Below the pieces are notes generated by a model. It had not been told where the DNA came from, ran no database searches, and was given only the letters and a program-made list of their open reading frames with translations. DNA of 64,000 bases, taken from contig SZNP01000009.1 of NCBI GenBank assembly GCA_005239435.1, positions 94,591 to 158,590 of the forward strand, in the 5' to 3' direction. Positions 62,032 through 64,000 of this stretch are shown here, piece by piece. Position 1 is the stretch's first letter, and the number at the start of each line of letters is the position of its first letter. The position numbers were made by a program, and so were the translations under genes. Source of the stretch: Halorussus salinisoli (GTDB lineage Archaea; Halobacteriota; Halobacteria; Halobacteriales; Haladaptataceae).

Positions 62032-64000
62032 TCAGTCCCAGAACGATTGAGTCCGAGCGTATTGACGCTCTTGGGCCAGAATGTCCCGATAGAACTCGTC
62101 TTCGTCTTCGCGCAACTTGGCGATGATTCGGGCGGCGTTCTGCGGGCCGACCCCGCGGGCCGCCAGCGCGATGACGGCCCGTTTGCCGTGGCTCTGGACG
62201 AGGTTGGCGGCCTTGTAGGCGCGCCGGGTCATCTTCTCCTGCTCGTCGTCCTTCTCCGGTGCGCGGACCGCCTTGACCACCTCGTCGGCCCACGGGTTGA
62301 GCGCCGCGATTCGGGTCGAACCGCACTCGGGGCAGCCGGGTTGGTCGCGGACGCGCCGGACCGGTTTCTTGCGCTTCCAGTCCTCGCAGTGGAGGCAGAA
62401 CAGGATGACCTCGTCGTTCCGGATGCGCTCCCTGACGGTCTGGATGACGCTGGCGTCGGCGTTCTCGGGCGCGAGCAGTTCCCTGCCAGAGGAGATGCCG
62501 CCGGTGCCGACCGGGGTTCGCCCGCCGGTGGTCACGACCTCGACGTCGCCCGACCGAACCTTCCGGAGGACCTCGCTGGCCCGCTCGACCGCCAGGTCGT
62601 CGTGGAACACCTCGCGGACCGCCTCGTCGTACATCGGGGTCTCTTCGAGGGCGGCCATCAGGCGGCCTATCCCCGGACCGGAGGTGCCGCCGCCCTGCCA
62701 GTTGCGGAGCGCGCCGAACTTCGCTGCGACCTGCGAGAGTTTGAACTTGAGCGAGTCGGAGTGTTTGAGGCTCAACTCGATGATGGCCGCGACGTGTTCG
62801 GGGTCGGTGTCTTCGAGGACTTCGGCGACCTCTCGGCCGTTGACCTTCGGCGGCACGTCCAACTCGATTCGATAGGGGTCCACTTCGAGTCCGACCGAGG
62901 AACCGGTTCGCTGGCCGACCAGCGACGAGAGGACCCGCCCGAGCGTCTCGTTGACCTTGTGGCCGAAGCAGGCGTTGAGGACGACCTTCCGGGCGGCGTG
63001 TTCGACCACGATTCGGTCGGCCGTGGGGAGGGGTGCCTCGGCCTCGGCGTGGCGGTCGAGTTGCGAGAGGGCTTCGCTGGCGGTGTACTCGTCGGTCGGA
63101 TACCGGTTCGTGAACTCGCGGGCCACGCCCTCGCGCGGCGCACCGCGCTCGAACTGCGGGCCGGCCACGCCGCGCATCTCGCCGACCTCTCGGGCCACGT
63201 CGTAGGGGACCGGAATCTCCTCGCCGACCCACGACGGAATCTCGCCGCCGGGGTCCTCGATGGGCGAGACCTTGACGGCTTCGTCGTCGTCGTCCACCTC
63301 CGTAATCCGCCACATCTCGCCGCGCTGGACGAAGATCTCGCCGGGTTGGGCGAAGTTGACGACGAATCGCTCGTCCAGGGTGCCGACCTGCGACCCCGAG
63401 GCGATGTCCTCGACGGTGTACTTCTGTTCGTCGGGAATCATCGAGAGGTTGGCGTAGAAGTACTGCCACGTCTGGCTCGACTTCTCGAGTCGGTCCGCCT
63501 CCTCGTCGAGCCAGACGAGGCGGTTGCTCTTCAACTCGCGGCAGACCGCCTTGAACTCCGACTCTGAGAGGTCGCGGAAGGGGTAGGCCCGCGTCACGAC
63601 GTCGTACGCCCGCATCGCCGACAGTTCGCCGAAGTCCATCACGAGACCCACGATCTGGTTCGCCACGGTGTCTAAGCTCCCGTCGTGAATCTCGACGCTC
63701 TCCACGTCGCCCGCTTTCGCGCGGCGGGCGATAGCGAGGGCTTCGAGGGTGTCGTCGGGGTGCTTGGTGATTATTGTCCCGTGAGAGACCTGCTCGCTCC
63801 GGTGGCCCGCGCGCCCGACGCGCTGGAGCAGGCGCGCGACCTCGCGGGGACTCGAATACTGGACCACGTGGTCGATGCGACCCACGTCGATGCCCAACTC
63901 CATCGAGGAGGTACAGAGCAGGGCGTCGATTTCCCCGGCCTTGAACCGGTCTTCCACGTCGATGCGGGCCTCCTTCGACAGCGACCCGTGGTGGACCCCG
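62032..64000 (-). CDS. lhr: Lhr-type DEAD/DEAH helicase, C-terminal part (5' cut by window edge)
   Basis: The frame runs off the right edge; about 655 residues are visible. At the cut are superfamily 2 motifs: VHHGSLSKEAR (motif IV region), CTSSMELGIDVGRIDHVVQY (motif V) and LLQRVGRAGHR (motif VI). The remainder matches the Lhr-core: a winged-helix and beta-sheet module, FKAVCRELKSNRLVWLDEE, and a C-terminal zinc site CLHCEDWKRKKPVRRVRDQ with CPECGS. Lhr helicases unwind DNA and RNA:DNA hybrids in repair. N-terminal motifs I-III are outside the window. Confidence 0.9.
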   Translation of the reverse strand, partial: GVHHGSLSKEARIDVEDRFKAGEIDALLCTSSMELGIDVGRIDHVVQYSSPREVARLLQRVGRAGHRSEQVSHGTIITKHPDDTLEALAIARRAKAGDVESVEIHDGSLDTVANQIVGLVMDFGELSAMRAYDVVTRAYPFRDLSESEFKAVCRELKSNRLVWLDEEADRLEKSSQTWQYFYANLSMIPDEQKYTVEDIASGSQVGTLDERFVVNFAQPGEIFVQRGEMWRITEVDDDDEAVKVSPIEDPGGEIPSWVGEEIPVPYDVAREVGEMRGVAGPQFERGAPREGVAREFTNRYPTDEYTASEALSQLDRHAEAEAPLPTADRIVVEHAARKVVLNACFGHKVNETLGRVLSSLVGQRTGSSVGLEVDPYRIELDVPPKVNGREVAEVLEDTDPEHVAAIIELSLKHSDSLKFKLSQVAAKFGALRNWQGGGTSGPGIGRLMAALEETPMYDEAVREVFHDDLAVERASEVLRKVRSGDVEVVTTGGRTPVGTGGISSGRELLAPENADASVIQTVRERIRNDEVILFCLHCEDWKRKKPVRRVRDQPGCPECGSTRIAALNPWADEVVKAVRAPEKDDEQEKMTRRAYKAANLVQSHGKRAVIALAARGVGPQNAARIIAKLREDEDEFYRDILAQERQYARTQSFWD

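Overview
The window comes from a haloarchaeon (class Halobacteria). The DNA is GC-rich and the proteins are strongly acidic (Asp/Glu-rich). Exported proteins carry twin-arginine signals, and several start codons sit about 25-30 bases downstream of a TATA-like box, as in leaderless archaeal transcripts. Typically archaeal genes are present: GHMP-type shikimate kinase, GTP cyclohydrolase III, form III RuBisCO, a Cdc48-type AAA ATPase, HalOD1 and DUF7504-type proteins, and a complete methylaspartate-cycle cluster. I cannot name the genus from the sequence.

Layout. 1-8.5 kb: a branched-chain amino-acid-type ABC transporter. Three tandem substrate-binding paralogues (the first cut by the window edge) face a convergent livH-livM-livG-livF operon whose LivH, LivM and LivG are all enlarged by insertions. 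8.6-15 kb: a CBS/zinc-ribbon protein, GTP cyclohydrolase III, methionyl-tRNA synthetase, a cold-shock protein, uridine kinase and DUF5785. 15-21.7 kb: the methylaspartate cycle. mct diverges from mamA-mamB-mal-mch-citE1, which are overlapped or closely spaced. A perfect 9-bp inverted repeat brackets the mamA TATA region. A tRNA-Ser(UGA) follows. 22.4-29.3 kb: DUF2064 protein, a lipoprotein, a family-4 uracil-DNA glycosylase, a DUF7504/HalOD1 regulatory pair, a Tat-exported cupredoxin, chorismate synthase and a CaCA antiporter. 29.4-46 kb: phosphodiesterase-like protein, EPSP synthase, UspA, M24 peptidase, a membrane-anchored aldo/keto reductase, TyrA, an Rsm22-like methyltransferase, an ATP-grasp ligase, an LLM monooxygenase, SurE, a ribbon-helix-helix regulator and a zinc alcohol dehydrogenase. 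46-50.5 kb is a more AT-rich accessory stretch. 50.5-64 kb: chorismate mutase and shikimate kinase, a sulfatase-like protein, small haloarchaeal proteins, the Cdc48-type ATPase, a four-CBS protein with an HPF-like tail, RuBisCO III, two exported proteins, a YihY/BrkB membrane protein and a truncated Lhr helicase.

How the genes work together. The mct-mam-mal-mch-citE1 cluster turns glutamate into methylaspartate, mesaconate, mesaconyl-CoA and methylmalyl-CoA, then glyoxylate plus propionyl-CoA, giving the cell an acetyl-CoA assimilation route that replaces the glyoxylate bypass. Five shikimate-pathway genes (aroC, aroA, tyrA, aroQ, aroK) lie scattered over 24 kb rather than in one operon. The Liv transporter probably supplies amino acids or similar substrates.

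The strongest unexplained signal is a family of five intergenic elements (about 21.8, 35.0, 39.25, 39.5 and 41.1 kb). Each has a GC-rich hairpin at one end and a TAGCTAGC-like motif at the other. The hairpin arms change sequence between copies but stay complementary. Other items worth a look are a glycine-zipper-like insert inside the LivG ATPase, the operator-like palindrome at mamA, a low-GC patch inside the second AAA domain of the Cdc48-type protein, the CBS/HPF-like fusion, and the anchored aldo/keto reductase.
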